Assembly (NCBI RefSeq): GCF_021730395.1
Contig: NC_069378.1
Coordinates: forward strand, 45,831,001-45,895,000
Length of the DNA stretch: 64,000 nt
Source of the DNA: Mercenaria mercenaria
Taxonomy: Eukaryota > Mollusca > Bivalvia > Venerida > Veneridae
Direction of reading: 5' to 3'
Positions 63,711-64,000 of the stretch are shown here, in pieces. The notes beneath the pieces were generated by a model that did no database searches, was not told the origin of the DNA, and saw only the letters and a program-made list of their open reading frames with translations. Position 1 is the stretch's first letter; every line of letters begins with the position of its first letter. The position numbers and the translations under genes were made by a program.

Positions 63711-64000
63711 CAAAAGCTAGATTGCAAATGGATGAAACGTAATTACTTACAGAAGGAATCAAACTGCTTGACCGTTTGTTGGTTTCGATAATGAATATTA
63801 ATCGAAAGATGTTTTGATTATGATTGATTTTGATATACGTTTCTTTCTGACATTGGTGCCTCCATATACATAAGTTATTGTCAAAAAGTGAACTTCACTA
63901 TATAAAATTATTCTCGTTACGAAAATGACTGGGTTTACGGTATTGGTTTTAGTTCAGTAATTTGCTCGTGTATTTCATGCGTTTGTGTAGTGGGGTATAT

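Overview
The window looks like nuclear DNA of a bivalve mollusc. It is AT-rich, intron-rich and repeat-dense. It carries short tRNA-headed SINEs, fold-back MITEs and long core-repeat elements of the kind common in clams and mussels, plus lophotrochozoan-style nicotinic receptor subunits. I cannot fix the species; a heterodont clam is a guess. No rRNA gene, CRISPR array or bacterial-style operon is visible.

The backbone is a tandem duplication of a Cys-loop (nicotinic acetylcholine receptor-like) subunit gene, both copies on the minus strand. Copy A (12466-33500) can be read by eye as 11 exons that join in frame into a 457-residue subunit. It has a signal peptide, a 13-residue Cys-loop, four membrane segments and conserved splice sites. 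Copy B (47645-61032) has exons 2-11 of nearly identical sizes; its signal-peptide exon should lie beyond 64000. Introns and 3' flanks are still alignable, so each copy shows the other's insertion sites.

The left 11 kb (1-11600) is mostly insertion relative to copy B. It holds an inverted-repeat element with a decayed PHD-finger frame (1151-2803). It also holds an apparently intact 7.8-kb DNA transposon (3166-10955) sitting inside a 49-bp minisatellite. The transposon has two convergent genes: a SAP-SWIM-YqaJ nuclease-like protein on the plus strand and a THAP-HTH-DDE transposase on the minus strand, the gene pair I associate with the ISL2EU group.

Between the two receptor genes (33500-45590) there are SINEs, a 927-bp TTAA-flanked MITE, a 31-bp minisatellite, a Penelope-like GIY-YIG fragment enclosed by inverted repeats, and a 1.9-kb element built of about 12 copies of a ~147-bp core. 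There are two possible small secreted-protein genes, 37601-37917 (+, weak) and 45587-46189 (-, better supported).

The most unusual small-scale structure is a 33-bp minisatellite in intron 5 of both receptor copies. Its unit is a copy of the exon-5 end plus its 5' splice site, giving an array of decoy donor sites beside the real one.
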